Positions 11,870-34,000 of a stretch of 64,000 bases of DNA are shown here, one piece after another. This DNA is from Hydractinia symbiolongicarpus (lineage: Eukaryota > Cnidaria > Hydrozoa > Anthoathecata > Hydractiniidae). The stretch lies in assembly GCF_029227915.1 (NCBI RefSeq), contig NC_079881.1:11197501-11261500 (forward strand). The letters run 5' to 3'. A program made the translations under genes and the position numbers. Numbering within the stretch: position 1 is the first letter of the stretch; the number at the start of each line of letters is the position of its first letter. The notes beneath the pieces were generated by a model that was not told the origin of the DNA, did no database searches, and saw only the letters and a list, made by a program, of their open reading frames with translations.

Positions 11870-12465
11870 CTAGTCGATAAATCCCGTGGAGTAATCCACT
11901 TAGGCAGAAGGACAATGGAAAAATAGTTTGTTTTAGTTTTTTTGCTGACGTCAGCAGTGCAAATATACAATACAAAATAAATATATATTTTTAGAAATTT
12001 GTATACCTGTTGCCTTCATCGTATAGATCTTGAAATGCTGATCAAGAAAATGTATATTATCATGTATCTTTGACAAACGGTTGCAGAGATATCAAGGTTT
12101 AAAGGTTTTTTGATGACGTCATCAAACCGTCCATTCCGAAACGGATTCGGGTACCCAGGTTTGGAAAACTTACCCAAATTGGTCCCAGGTTGTCCCTAGT
12201 TACCCACGCGGTGAAAAAACATTGACGTCACCACCTCGTTTCCAAGTTATTTGGCCTCAAAGTTTTAAGTGCATTGTAATGGCTTCACTAATCTTAATTA
12301 ACTTTCCTTTGACGTCAATACTATTTTATCGGTAAAGTTTGGTAAATTACAGAACAATTTTATAGGCGATGTTTTATAGAATTTGTTAAAGAAAATTTTG
12401 AAGAATGTAATCCACTTTGCAAAAGTGACAGACAGACACACGGAGCTGGCGTATTATTATATAGA
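11870..12465 (-). mobile_element. Non-autonomous Helitron, unit 2 of array
   Basis: Same ends as unit 1 (- strand 5' TCTATATAATAATACGCC, 3' hairpin plus CTAG). The 596 bp interior is collinear with unit 1. It carries TGCTGACGTCAGCA at 11943-11956 and TTGATGACGTCATCAA at 12110-12125. Three bases (TTA, 12466-12468) separate it from unit 3, the only spacer in the array. Confidence 0.8.
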
Positions 12466-12468
12466 TTA

Positions 12469-13207
12469 CTAGTCGATAAGGCCCGTGGAAAAATCCACTT
12501 AGGCAGAAGGACAATGGAAAAGTAGGTTGTTCTAGATTTTTTGCTGACGTCAGCAGTGCAATTACAAAAATATTTGGCGAAATTTAGTTTATTCGTTGTC
12601 TGTACTATGCAGATGTTAAAACGCTGACCAAGAAAATGTATATGATCATATATTTTTGATAAGCAGTTAATGAGACATAAGGGTTTTAACATTTTGCTGA
12701 TGTCAGCAATGGCCAGTCAATCCCCCCAAATTTTTTTTTTAGAAATTTGTATACCTGCTGCCTTCATTGTATAGGTCTTGAAACGCTTATCAAGAAAATG
12801 TATGGGATCGCGTATTTGTGACAAACGGTTGCAGAGATATTAGGATTTGAAGGTTTTTCGATGACGTCATCAACCCGTCCATTCCGAAACGGATTCAGGG
12901 ACCCAGGTTTGGGAAAATTACCCAAATTGGTCCTAGTTGGTCCCTAGTTACCCACGCGATGAAAAATCATTGACGTCACCACCTCGTTTCCAAGTTATTT
13001 GGCCTCAAAGTTTTAGGTGCACTGTAATGGCTTCATTAATTTAATATAGGATATTGACGTTAAAGTAGTGTTATTTTCGTCGCGTCGTAACGTCAGAAAA
13101 TTCATCATATTAGACATGCATTTTTCGGCAACATCAAAGGAAAATGAAGACATCCACTTTGCCTGTCACAGACACACAGACACACTTAGCGTATTATTAT
13201 ATAGAGA
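12469..13207 (-). mobile_element. Non-autonomous Helitron, unit 3 (long form)
   Basis: A 739-bp unit with the same termini. It is longer than units 1, 2 and 4 because a block of about 130 bp (CTGACCAAGAAAATGTATAT... and flanks) occurs twice inside, once diverged. The stretch next to its - strand 5' end also differs from units 2 and 4 and matches unit 5. TGCTGACGTCAGCA lies at 12542-12555 and GATGACGTCATC at 12860-12871. Confidence 0.78.
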
Positions 13208-13794
13208 CTAGTCGATAAGGCCCGTGGAAAAATCCACTTAGGCAGGATAACAGAGAAAAATAAGCGTCATTCAAATTTTGATGACGTCAGCAGAGACATG
13301 TCAGAACACAAAACTTTTTTTTCAGAAATGTGTATGCCTGTTGCCTTTATCGTATAGATCTTGAAACGCTGATCAAGAAAATGTATAGGATCGTGTATTT
13401 TTAACAAACGGTTGCAGAGATATTAGGGTTTGAAGGTTTTTTGATGACGTCATCAACCCGTCCATTCCCGAAACGGATTCAGGGACCCAGGTTTGGGAAA
13501 CTTACCCAAATTGGTCAAAGGTGGTCCCTAATTACCCACGCGGTGAAAAAACATTGACGTCACCACCTCGTTTCCAAGTTATTTGACCTCAAATTTTTAA
13601 GTGCATTGTAATGGCTTCACTAATCTTAATTAACTTTCCTTTGACGTCAATACTATTTTATCGGTAAAGTTTGGTAAATTACAGAACAATTTTATAGGCG
13701 ATGTTTTATAGAATTTGTTAAAGAAAACTTTGAAGAATGTAATCCACTTTGCAAAAGTGACAGACAGACACACTTAGCGTATTATTATAAGAGA
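13208..13794 (-). mobile_element. Non-autonomous Helitron, unit 4
   Basis: A 587-bp short-form unit, very close to unit 2 in its right half (the block around TTTATAGGCGATGTTTTATA is shared). Joined directly to units 3 and 5 without spacer. TTGATGACGTCATCAA lies at 13441-13456. Confidence 0.8.
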
Positions 13795-14516
13795 CTAGTC
13801 GATAAAGCCCGTGGAAAAATCCACTGAGGCAGGATAAATATGAAGAAGAAGCGTCATTCGAATTTTAATGAAGTCAGCAACCGATCCACAAAAAAAGAAC
13901 CTTGTTTTCACGTTGCCTCCATCGTGTAGAGCTTAAACTGCTGATCAAGAAAATGTAATGATCATGTGCTATTGACGAACGGTTAAGAAGATATAAAGGC
14001 TTAAATATCTTGCTGACGTCAGCAATGGCCCGTCAAAACCTTAAAAAAATTTTTTTAGAAATTTGTATACCTGTTGCCTACATCGTATAAATCTTGAAAC
14101 GCTGATCAAGAAAATGTATAGGATTATGTACTTTTGACAAACGGTTGCAGAGATATTAAGGGTTGAAGGTTTTTTGATGACGTCATCAACCCGTCCATTC
14201 CGAAACGGATTTGGGTACCGGGTTTGGAAAAATTACCCAAATTAGTCATAGGTGGTCCCTAATTACCCACGCGGTGAAAAATCATTGACGTCACCACCTC
14301 GTTTCTAAGTTATTTGGCCTCTAAATTTTAGGTGCACTGTAATGGCTTCATTAATTTAATATAGGATATTGACGTTAAAGTAGTGCTATTGACGTCGCGT
14401 CGTAACGTCAGAAAATTTAACATATTAGACATGCATTTTTCGGCAACATCAAAGAAAAATGAAGACATCCACTTTGCCTGTCACAGAGACACGGAACTGG
14501 CGTATTATTATATAGA
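13795..14516 (-). mobile_element. Non-autonomous Helitron, unit 5 (long form)
   Basis: A 722-bp long-form unit like unit 3, with the roughly 130-bp inner block twice (near 13910-14040 and 14060-14190). TGCTGACGTCAGCA lies at 14011-14024 and TTGATGACGTCATCAA at 14174-14189. The left half differs from unit 3, so the two long forms are not simple recent copies. Confidence 0.78.
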
Positions 14517-14715
14517 TAGTCGTTAACCCGTGGAGAAATCCACGGGGTCGCCCCCGTCGCGTTCGCTCGTCTTTTAAATTAACCCGTTGCAACAAAGTGG
14601 ACAAAAATTTATCGCATTTGATATTCGTGCGTATTTTAAAAATTTCGTGTTTCCGTTACGGGACACGGCTTTCGCGGACACACAGACAGACGGAATACGG
14701 CTATTATTAAAGAGA
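14517..14715 (-). mobile_element. Short Helitron of a different subfamily, unit 6
   Basis: A 199-bp unit with the same kind of ends but a different, GC-richer interior. On the - strand it starts TCTCTTTAATAATAGCC; the 3' hairpin is stronger (CCCGTGGA-GAAA-TCCACGGG on the + strand) and the terminal CTAG has lost its C, which is replaced by the last base of unit 5. It is followed by T at 14716, that is, A before TC on the - strand, the expected target base. Confidence 0.65.
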
Positions 14716-15342
14716 TAAAGTACTATATGATCGATGGATCATGCGATTACTTAAATAATACATTTCCCTGCATGAAAGAAGGTGAGTGGACTAAAGATTT
14801 CCTAAGAAGTTTACTAAAAGAAAATTGCTTTTAAAGATATCGAGATTTTTATAAAAAGAAAAAAAAATTATATTTTTCCTTTTTTCATCTTTTTCCTGTT
14901 AAAAAAATATGTTATTTAAAATTATAATAACAAACTTTCCAATGATACAAAAGTCGAAAATTCAACAAAAATTAGCGAGTCGGGTATTGTTGTTACTTCA
15001 AAAATGCATGAACATTTGCTTACTGCATTTTCTATAAGCATATTTTATACAGTTTTCATCGGCTGAAATGTGAAATGCAGAGTCTTCTTTGCACCTTTAT
15101 TACAGTGAGAATCGTTTGTAAATTGTATCTAAGTTTTTAAGGTTCTGTGACTCAACGATTTCTTGATTAACCAAATGTAAAACTGTTACGAAAACACTAC
15201 AGAAAAATGTAACCGAACTTTCTTTGCTACAAGATGTCTATTAGAGAAATTACTTTCGTAATTTTTGTTGGTTTGTAGATGTATTCATTGTCAAATAATG
15301 AGTACGAAGATATTAAGCTGTCAAATTTTTTCATTATTCACC
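14716..15342. other. AT-rich spacer, nothing recognised
   Basis: Between the Helitron array and the downstream end of the receptor gene. It probably includes that gene's 3' UTR, but I see no strong polyadenylation signal. Confidence 0.4.
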
Positions 15343-16287
15343 TTACTCGTGCTTATCGGGCATCGATTTTCTACTGTTTTTAACAAATATTCGACTTATG
15401 TTTGACCGAATTCTTGATAGTCTGAAATAGTACACAAAGGGATCCAACAATGGATTCAATAGAAAAATACAATGTGCGATTTTCTCTGCATATGACGCCA
15501 TAAATGTTGTTCTTTTAACAAAGTTGCGATACATGAGACAGCAACTAATGGGTAAGAAGCATAAAATGAAGGTCAATAATATCTTTGTTCCTGTCCTGGA
15601 AACTTTCTTCTTTGTTTTCAGAATATGGATCTGTGACAAACTACTGCATGGTACTTTTCTGCACATACTTTTTATTTCAAAGTATATCCTTATATGCATC
15701 ATGGAAACAGTAACACATGATACAACTGCGAAAATTCCTGCTATATTTTCGTTTATTCGCCAATACTTCAATGAAATTGCACTTAATGAAATAATTAATA
15801 CAATGGTCAATAGCCAAAGGCCAGTTACAAAGAGTAAAGTTCGTCTATTTGTCACACGCTTTTCGTAAAAAAACGGGTGAAGAATGGATAAATAGATATC
15901 TAGTGTAATACCAACTATTGCAAGCAGTGACATAGCAGCTAAAATATGTCCAGTTATATTGACCAACTTCAAAAGAAAGCATTCGTGCCTTGATTGGTGT
16001 ATAGCCGCAATCCATGCTGCGCACCAAGTTGGCATGTATACGAAACCAGCTAACAAATCACTAACCGACAGCAAAATGTATACAATATCATTTGGAAAAA
16101 AAATTCTTGTGAACTTAACGATAGAAATTAGGTATATTGAATTGAATATTACTGTCAGCAAACTGCATGTTATGGCAAATGCAACTGTAACAGAATGAAA
16201 ATAAAAATTAATCTCAACGCCTGCTAAATAGGTAATACAAGTCATACTTAAAGGAAACGTCGCGCTCTCCATCGGTGCCAATTCCAA
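15343..16287 (-). CDS. Class A G protein-coupled receptor, single exon, 314 aa
   Basis: An intact intronless ORF. Seven hydrophobic helices can be placed at about residues 28-55, 67-92, 105-130, 147-170, 182-203, 235-256 and 270-290. Helix 2 has LSVSDLLAGFVYMP; helix 3 opens with a Cys (HECFLLK) and ends LDIYLSILHPF, so DRY is changed to DIY. Helix 6 has FILCFLPISCC and helix 7 NPLLDPFVYYF, the NPxxDPxxY-type ending usual for class A. The Arg of DRY normally locks the inactive state; Ile there suggests altered coupling or basal activity (inference). Loop 2 has no obvious Cys. Plasma membrane receptor, ligand unknown. It shows little similarity to the receptor at 5362-6312 beyond family motifs, so it is not a recent tandem duplicate. 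Confidence 0.88.
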   Translation of the reverse strand: MELAPMESATFPLSMTCITYLAGVEINFYFHSVTVAFAITCSLLTVIFNSIYLISIVKFTRIFFPNDIVYILLSVSDLLAGFVYMPTWCAAWIAAIHQSRHECFLLKLVNITGHILAAMSLLAIVGITLDIYLSILHPFFYEKRVTNRRTLLFVTGLWLLTIVLIISLSAISLKYWRINENIAGIFAVVSCVTVSMMHIRIYFEIKSMCRKVPCSSLSQIHILKTKKKVSRTGTKILLTFILCFLPISCCLMYRNFVKRTTFMASYAEKIAHCIFLLNPLLDPFVYYFRLSRIRSNISRIFVKNSRKSMPDKHE

Positions 16288-19200
16288 ATGGGAGTTATTC
16301 CTCTTATGTTACTCTTATAAGATGGTTTTTCTTCTGTTGTTGGAACAGACACAAAAATTTTCATTAGAATTCCTAACGTTTTTGTCGCAGCTGGACGACA
16401 CGGAACATAAGAAACAAACTTATCACCACATGAATTATTCACTGCAAAATAACTTTCGTTTGAATGTTCTACCTGAAAAGATATTATCAAGATTCATCAC
16501 TGCGATAAACATTTCCTTTAATCTAGGTGAAATGAAATAAAGAAGAGAAACAAACTAAAGTTTAAGGCGGTACGTGCCCATTGAACTTTCTATTGTTTTT
16601 AAATTCAATAGAGACATGCGCGAGCACTCTACCTAGGCTTTTTTTTGCGCAAAATCTGATGTAATGTAAGTTTCCCGTAGCCAAGAATAACTTACATCCT
16701 GCGAAAATGTCCAAATTAAAGCACTGTTTTCAGCTGTTAGAATTTAATATAAACGTAATCACACTTGTATGTACGTCTTAAAAAGTAGTCTGTTGAATAT
16801 ACGAGAGGAAATGAAAACTAATTTGTTAACCAAGTTTATATGCCTTTTGATTGCAAAGGGACTATTTCGTGCAATTTTAACACAAAGAAGCAATAGTGCA
16901 GCCATTTTGGATAAATACCCGTTATGGTATATAAAAAATATGTTTACCACAAATTTAAATAACTTCTTTTTATTTGAACGAATTTAAAATAGTTAATTAT
17001 TGGTATTTTTATGAGGGTGGTTTTATGCTAAAAACACGTGTTTCAATACACCTTTTTCGAATTTCATAAATTATAATAATTATGACGTCATCCGAAATTT
17101 TATAATGGTTCTATGCTCTCAAATTATCATGACAAACTGAAGTTTTTAGATCAATGTAACATTCTGATTGGATTTTATTTAGATTTGAAGAAAATAATTA
17201 TTTTGAAAATGAGGCTATTCTTGGAAAGCTCCGCTATATGAAGGGTTTGACCGTAACTTTCAGTTCGCAATTGAGGCACTTAACGAACAGAAATATTTAC
17301 GAAATTAGGTAATTTGTTTTACCTATTGCTAGGGAACTTTGGGATAAAAATCATTTTTAGTATCAACCTTAATTGAGTTTGACATAATTAGGAAATGTTT
17401 GACATAATTAGGAAATTCGGGAAAGGTCTATTTCGCATAAATTATAATTATGAATATAGAATCAAGCAACAACATTGCGTAATTCTATATTGATTTTTGT
17501 TTTTTATTGTCATAGTTTTTTTCTATATATAAATATTTTTTGAGGGTGGCTACATATTTGACTCTAATAAGCACGTGTTTTGAAATTTAGCCAGCATGAG
17601 TTCTTACTTCTGTTAGTACATATTGGCCAGATTTTTTAATCTCCAAAAATTTTCTAGCTAAATACGTTTTTTAAAACTGGTTTCTACTAGTTACTAATTT
17701 CATGCTGGTTTATCTTATGTTTTTTATTTCCCAGCTAGTTAGCTAGCTAAAACATAAATAGGAGCAAACTCTACAGAGTGTAACAACATTTAAAATTTCA
17801 AGTCCCAAATTTTATATGCCGCCTGTAGGTATGGAAAGCTTCATAACTGACTGCCTTGTTGTGGTGTCCAGAAAAACTGAGAAGAATTTGAAAGGGGGAA
17901 AACCGTTATTTACTGACGATTAAAGATATTTTTAGCTTTCAGTAGCGAAAAAAGTTTAAGTTGAGCTGATAAAAATCAATAGTGAACATGAATCTGCCAA
18001 GATATCTAGAGGTGATAATAAAGTGGTGGCAGCGAAGTACAAAGATTCATGTAAAGCTATTGCTATCAAAATTGTATATAGCTAAGCTTATTACTTATTA
18101 CTCACAAAACCTCGTAACCATAGTATATCACAGGATGGGGTTGCCAAAACAGTTTTAGAGTGAGAACCAATCGCTATGTATACGAAACAAAATAAAGAAT
18201 CCCATTGAAAAGGATGATATAAATGCTTGAGTTATGTTCTGAGAGGTCCAACTATCAGCAAAACCTGAATGGATCAAAACTTCGGTCGACATTAAACACA
18301 AAGAACAATACAGCTATAAGACATAAGGCAAATATCTAACACAGCAGCTTTTGACATATCAGCAACTGTGCAATAAAAATGTTGAGATAGAAAATATTCT
18401 TGTTGTCAGTTTCAAAGTCAAACTCAGAAAACTCTTTTATCATCCCTTTAGGAATTACAATCGTTTCGTAGGGCAAGTCTCATTGTCTTCATTCGGAGTT
18501 ACAAAGACTAGCCAGATGGTTGGAAATTTTGCAAATTCAAGAGTTTAGTTGATGTTGAAAAACAATGCAAATTATGTATTATAAAATCTTATCGTTAGTT
18601 ATGATCGTTAATGCAAACAAAAAGAATAAATTGACAAAAATCATTTGGAGGGAAATTCCACCTCTGTCCCGTTGTATTACTGTTGTTGCCATAGATCTTT
18701 GCAAATAGTCAATTTCTGATTTAATTATACTTGCACGTTAATAAGGCAAGTTCTTCTATTTTTATTCGTCACTGCACAACGTTTCAAATGATAACCATAG
18801 CAAACAATAAATTTGCCTCTGTACCCCTTCCCCCTAGCCATTATAATATTATTGTTGATTTGAATCTGGACATGGTTACTTATCAATAATCAATCAGAAC
18901 TCGTTTACTTTATTTAAAAAATGCACCGTTGCATGTACGTGCGTTTTTAAGGTTCCAAAAATCACTAACGTACGTGCATTTGATGACCATTAAGCGAGTC
19001 AAAATGTTGTTGTTAACAGCACTTGTATCTTCGATTGCTATAGGGTTGAGGTGTATTGTTTGACAGTTGGGATACTTTTGTTATTACAACATGGTAGTGA
19101 TATCGATAAATGGATTGGCTGTTGAAAGGATTCTGAAATTTTAATTGTTGACATGGAGAAATATTCGTTAGTGAAGTTCATTATGTAGTTTTCAGCAAGA

Positions 19201-19475
19201 AAATACGTCTTTGAGCATTTTTCAGCCGAATTTGGATGATATAGATCATTTATTCTAGTAATCAGGGTGTGTGGTATACGCAGGAACGTTTAGAAAGAGA
19301 AATTTTTGATTATTGTAACTAGTACACAGGAAATGTGTCACAAATAATAATTTATTACAACTTTCTTCATTTATTAAACTATGTTTTAAACATTATCACA
19401 TTTTTTGTTTTGATTAAAGAATTGGTTAATTTATACAACAATTATTTAAGAATCACTAGTTTAACGCTAAAAACG

Positions 19476-19760
19476 CTGATTCTATGGTAGCCTAGTGCGT
19501 GAGGTCTTATTTCAAACCCTAGCCGATTCATGGCAGGACTATAAAATTGCGAATCTATCCTTTCTACTTAGCGTTCAGCTTAAGAATAGGATTGATATCT
19601 TAGGCGGTTGTCCAGCTGAGCGATTGTTGTGTTGGCACGGCTTTCTCGCTGGAATAGAAGCTTTAAATGCACTAGGACCTTCTTCGCAGAATTCTCATTG
19701 ATAGCAATGCCAATAGGAACTGAAGACGCTTTCCAACCACGAGGCTTAAACCAACAAGTA
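19476..19760 (+). mobile_element. Possible tRNA-derived SINE
   Basis: Starts with an A-box-like GGTAGCCTAGTGCGTGAGG and, about 35 bases on, a B-box-like ATTTCAAACCC. It is followed by a locally GC-richer tail to about 19760. Neither a clear poly(A) tail nor flanking duplications were found, so this is weak. Confidence 0.25.
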
Positions 19761-19785
19761 TGTTTCTTTTTGAGTGTCTCTCTTA

Positions 19786-19814
19786 ACCACTTAACCACAT
19801 GCGTAAGTGGTTAA
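19786..19814. repeat. Hairpin with CTTAACCACTTA arms
   Basis: CTTAACCACTTA and its complement TAAGTGGTTAAG flank a loop of about ten bases (ACCACATGCG). Position approximate within a few bases. Function unknown. Confidence 0.6.
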
Positions 19815-20572
19815 GAAAATAAGGTTGAATGGCAGAACACGATTTCAGAAGTGGTGCGGTAAGTGAGGCAAGGATAGCATGGGAAATTTTGAGAAAACCG
19901 GTTAAATCGGTTAAATCGGGTTGCCCACCGGGGTCAAAACCAAAAGTTAACTTGTTTAGTAAGCAACTTTTCCATATGTTTTTAAGCTCTTACTTTTTAC
20001 TTGCTCTCCAGAAATGAAACAGTAACAACTTCGTTGTTTTTTAAGAATGTCGTTATTAAAAAACATAAAAAGGAAAACATTACAAATGAGAAAAAAAAAA
20101 AAAGATTAATTGACAAATGATACCCTCTTATTAAATCTTTTAATGTTAGACTGAAGCACGTGGTGGCTTCATAATTTAAATAATTTAGTTGTCCAATGTT
20201 CATTAGTAGCCATTTTTTATTTTTAAACTGACTTAGAGAATAATTTAAGTCGTGCATTGAAACGAAAGAGAATGTAGCATAAAGTAAATTAAATAAAAAC
20301 ACTACTTATAAAACAAACCACCCAAAAAGGGTTTAATTAAAATACAAAAAGGGTTTAATTAACCAATGACACCAGCATTGTAGTCGTTGTAATTCCCCTA
20401 AAAATAATAAAATTCAATTAGCGACCTCTTAATTTTTGAGTTTTCTAAAGTTATGAAAGAAATGCAAGATGTGAAAACTGATAATGGTTCATAGTAATCG
20501 TACAATAGAGATTGTTCTCTGCCCCCTAAAGAAAATGCTCCAATTCTTTAAACCTGTTTTTTTATTTGAGGC

Positions 20573-20588
20573 GGGGGGGGGGGGGGGG
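20573..20588. repeat. Homopolymer G tract
   Basis: A run of about 16-17 G in otherwise AT-rich DNA, followed by a small GGTAA/TTACC hairpin. A similar G run followed by TAGGTAATTTT lies at about 59940. The length is prone to sequencing and assembly error. Confidence 0.8.
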
Positions 20589-21252
20589 TAATTTTACCGC
20601 CTTTATTGGGTTATTTTCAATATATTTTGATATTGTATGACTCTCACCTTTTGTGAGAAGATATGGAAAGTTTTATGGTCATTACTAAATTTAATGTTTT
20701 CGGATTTTTTTACATTTTGTCGGTGCTGGTTGCAATTTTTTTTTATTATTATCATTTTTTTGATATAACACTTCTATCATACAGTATTAAAAGAAACATT
20801 TCTTCGTATCTACATATACTTTTTCTTGATATGTTAATGTTAAAGTAGACATATGTAAGTGAAAAGGTGAAAAACCCGAAACAATTGAAAAAATCTGGTG
20901 TTTTTTAGGAGGTAAAAATGACAGAAAAAAAAATTCCATTTTGCTTAGTTGATATGTCAATTTTTATCGTTTGTCCTTCGTTGAATTTAAATGGTGTAGT
21001 AAAATTACTTACTACACCCTCTTAAAAAACACGTACTCCCACCTCTCTCCCACCCTTAATAGAGTAAAAGGCTTGCATAGCCGAAGAGAGAATAGAAGTT
21101 TACTTTACAGTAGTCTGTAGGTTTTTGAGGCCATAAGCCATTTGGTAGCATTTTCAGCAATGTGAGAATATCCTAATACGGAGTAATGAATAAAAACCAA
21201 TTATTAAAAACTTACTAGTGCCAAATATTAGAAGGTCGTTTGCCATTTTCTA

Positions 21253-31016
<9,764 letters not shown>

Positions 31017-31072
31017 ATCACCAGTGATATATGTACTTCTTATATATTTTGTACTAAAACGAAAACAGAACA

Positions 31073-31079
31073 TTTTATA
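31073..31079 (-). promoter_or_regulatory. TATA-like core promoter of the 13-exon astacin gene
   Basis: TATAAAA on the - strand lies 57 bases upstream of the ATG at 31016. The spacing would leave a 5' leader of about 25-30 bases. Plausible, but AT-rich background weakens it. Confidence 0.3.
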
Positions 31080-31080
31080 C

Positions 31081-34000
31081 TAAACGTGTTTAAAAAAAAA
31101 ATAGATATGCCACTTTTGAAAAATCAGATTTAGAAAAGAAAAAAAATCAGAAAAGTTAGATTCGCAAGACATTTGAACACGAATAAATTCAGAGACTTTG
31201 TACCAAATAGAGAGAAAAAATTAAATTTCTCTATCATTTACCTTTGTGGTGTTACTCTGAAGAATAAAAAGCTTTTGTGTCGACTTTTTATATTATGTAT
31301 CATAAAAACCTGACAATCGTAATAATAAAAGAAAATTATTTGATATATTCGAATCCTTAAAAATTATAAAATAAATAACATGTTCTAATACTGAAACACG
31401 AAAAAAGTAAAAATAAATATAAAAATATATATATAAATATAAAACTACATATGCTATCAGTTAATGCCAAAAGAAGTAAGGCTTGGCATTTGCAATACAA
31501 CTTTGATAACGAATAAAACATGTGAGACTGTTATTTGCTTTTTGATCATTTTTCTCGAATGTAACTTTTCAACCTAAAGTTATATTTGTTCGTTATGTCT
31601 AATGCTTACTAGCTATAACATTCTCTTATACTCCTATCCAAGTTTCACTTCCTTTAAATAAATTACAAAAATTTTTATTAACCTTTTTATATACTTTTGT
31701 ACTTTTTAATTCCCTTTTTTTATCTTTTGTCGTTGATTGAAAGATTTTTAGAAAATAGGTATTATCTTTATACTCCTCTTTATTGCTTTAAATTGTGTTA
31801 AAAAGAGGCTGGTCGCTTTCGAACCTTTACTTTGTTGGAGAGCCTTATTATCTGGACGCCGTCATTTAGATAAATTTATGTTATCTCATATTTCGAATCC
31901 AAATATTCGAATGTTTAAAAGGTGAGTGAGTTTTCTGGAATTTGATGTCATTGTTCCTTACTTTGTGTAAAAATTGCGTCATTGCACAATTCCATATTAA
32001 TTTACTTATCTCAAAAGATCTTAAGATTTAATTCAAGCAATAAAGGCATGTAGTCTCACAAAGCATGTAGTATGGTTTTATTGAAATTGTGCTGATTCAT
32101 TGTTACATGGTAGTTTTGATTCAAATCAGCATTCATTCTAACTAAATCTCGTGTCAATAAAAGAAGAATGTTGAAGAATCAACCCACTCATTTAAGTATA
32201 TCAGCTCAAGGTCTTTAGAAAGGTTTCTAATAACGTTTGGAAATTTGTTTTGATGTCAAAAATATTGAAAAAGCGACCACCAACGGTATATTACGTTGAC
32301 AAGACTTATAATCTAATGTTGACATATTTTCTCTGGTCAGGTAAAAGCGATATATAGGTAAAATAAATAAAAGCATCTTATGTCGTGGCCGAAAACCTAA
32401 GCTAAGGTAACAGAAGGTTTTTAAACATGATTTTTTTATTGTTTTTATAGTGTTGTTGTTTTCCAATTACATGCAAATGTATGTATGTTTGGAACGTATG
32501 TATATTTGGCAACATTCAAAATTTATAGGTCGAACACTGCTACGTTATTAAATGTAAGACATTCACATTATTGTGAAATCATTAACCACATCTCAGAGGC
32601 TTTTGTCATTGGGAGACATATATAGCTATCTTTTAAACAACTTTACCAAAGAAGATATAAAAAATAAACCCTTAAATTCTCAACTATTACAATAACCACA
32701 GTAATTTTTTTAATGTGATTTTAAATTGTTAGCTCAAGTAATATTTTCTTTTTTTTTTCTTTTCCGAGTATGATTAATGACCTAGAACAACTTTCTACCA
32801 ACATAGAAGGGTCCTGAAAAGGGTTTCCTATCAAATTTAAAGTTACCATTTTGGGTTACGACATTTATTCGAACAAGGCAAGCACCCACACATGCAACCG
32901 ACAAAACCAGCTTATGGTTAATGATTCAGAGACTTTTATAGTCTGCAGGGTAACTCCATCAGGAAAAAAAACCTAGGATGTTCCGCAATGGAAACAATCA
33001 TTTACCCAAACCAACCAGTCGGTTTCATTAGATGAGCTTTGAAAAATACATGTAATTAAAAACAAGCAAAAGAAAAATGTGATCATGATATTCATTCCCA
33101 TGGGTTGTTTTATAATGGTAAAATTAGTATAAAATCTCCTAAAAATCGCCAAAAGCTCTTGATGTTTGAAATTTCGGTGATGTCTTTGCTTTAAACATTA
33201 CAAAGATGTTAAAATTATTTTGGCGCTGTCACTCTCACTGAGTTATGTTACTCAAATAAACTGAATAATTCAGTTTATTTTCAAAAATATACTGAATCTG
33301 TGCAGGTCTGGAGTATTATTGCCTATATTGTAGTATCAAGGTAAATAGGAAACCTTTCATTAAGTTTCAACTTTTTGTTTCAGTAAAAGTTTTCATAATG
33401 ATGCTAATTGAAAGTAGACCTTTAAAAAAGGAAGGAAGTAACGGATATGTGTCATCTAATTAGAATGACGGTCATCAATTTTAAATGGATTTTTTTAAAT
33501 GCTTTTATTTTCTTTCTATATGGATACTGATAATAAAGATTTCGTAAACAATCAGTTTACTAAATTTTCTCTCGGGTGCTTCATAAAGTATGCAATAAGC
33601 ATTTTGCGTGACTTTTCCCTAGACTTTTTCATTTGCAAGAAGTAATTTAGATTGTGAAATTATAAATAAGTCTTATACATCGAATCATCCAGTTTGGATG
33701 AAGACTACATACAGCAATATAATTTTTGACAATTGGAGCTTTTATAATCATCACAGTTATGTTTTTATTTATTTTTATCACATCTTTCTGACAAACACAA
33801 AAAACAACTATTTTTTTGGCGAACATTGGTATTTTGCGCTGTATAAAATCCGAAAGAGAGAAAGCAGTATTGAACTGTGAATTTATATTAGAAGCGCTTC
33901 TAACAGCGCATGCGCGTAATTTACGCACTGATTGCAGTGCAGAATTCGAAAAGAAAATTTGTTTCCCGAAATCACTTTTGTTCAACCGCCTTATTATCTA

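Larger units (their letters stand above)
16288..21252. other. Long intergenic stretch, no gene recognised
   Basis: AT-rich. It contains a direct duplication of TTGACATAATTAGGAAAT near 17390-17420, a tRNA-like SINE candidate near 19476, a hairpin at 19786-19814, a doubled AAAAAGGGTTTAATTAA at 20323-20363 and a long G run near 20573. Small ORFs here show no family resemblance. Confidence 0.5.

Noticed and set aside
12360-12692. 110-codon ORF across Helitron units 2 and 3
   Set aside because: It crosses an element junction and consists of repeat sequence.
11289-14715. Simple satellite or MITE array with terminal inverted repeats
   Set aside because: No inverted repeats at the ends and no target duplication; TC start, hairpin and CTAG end fit Helitrons instead.
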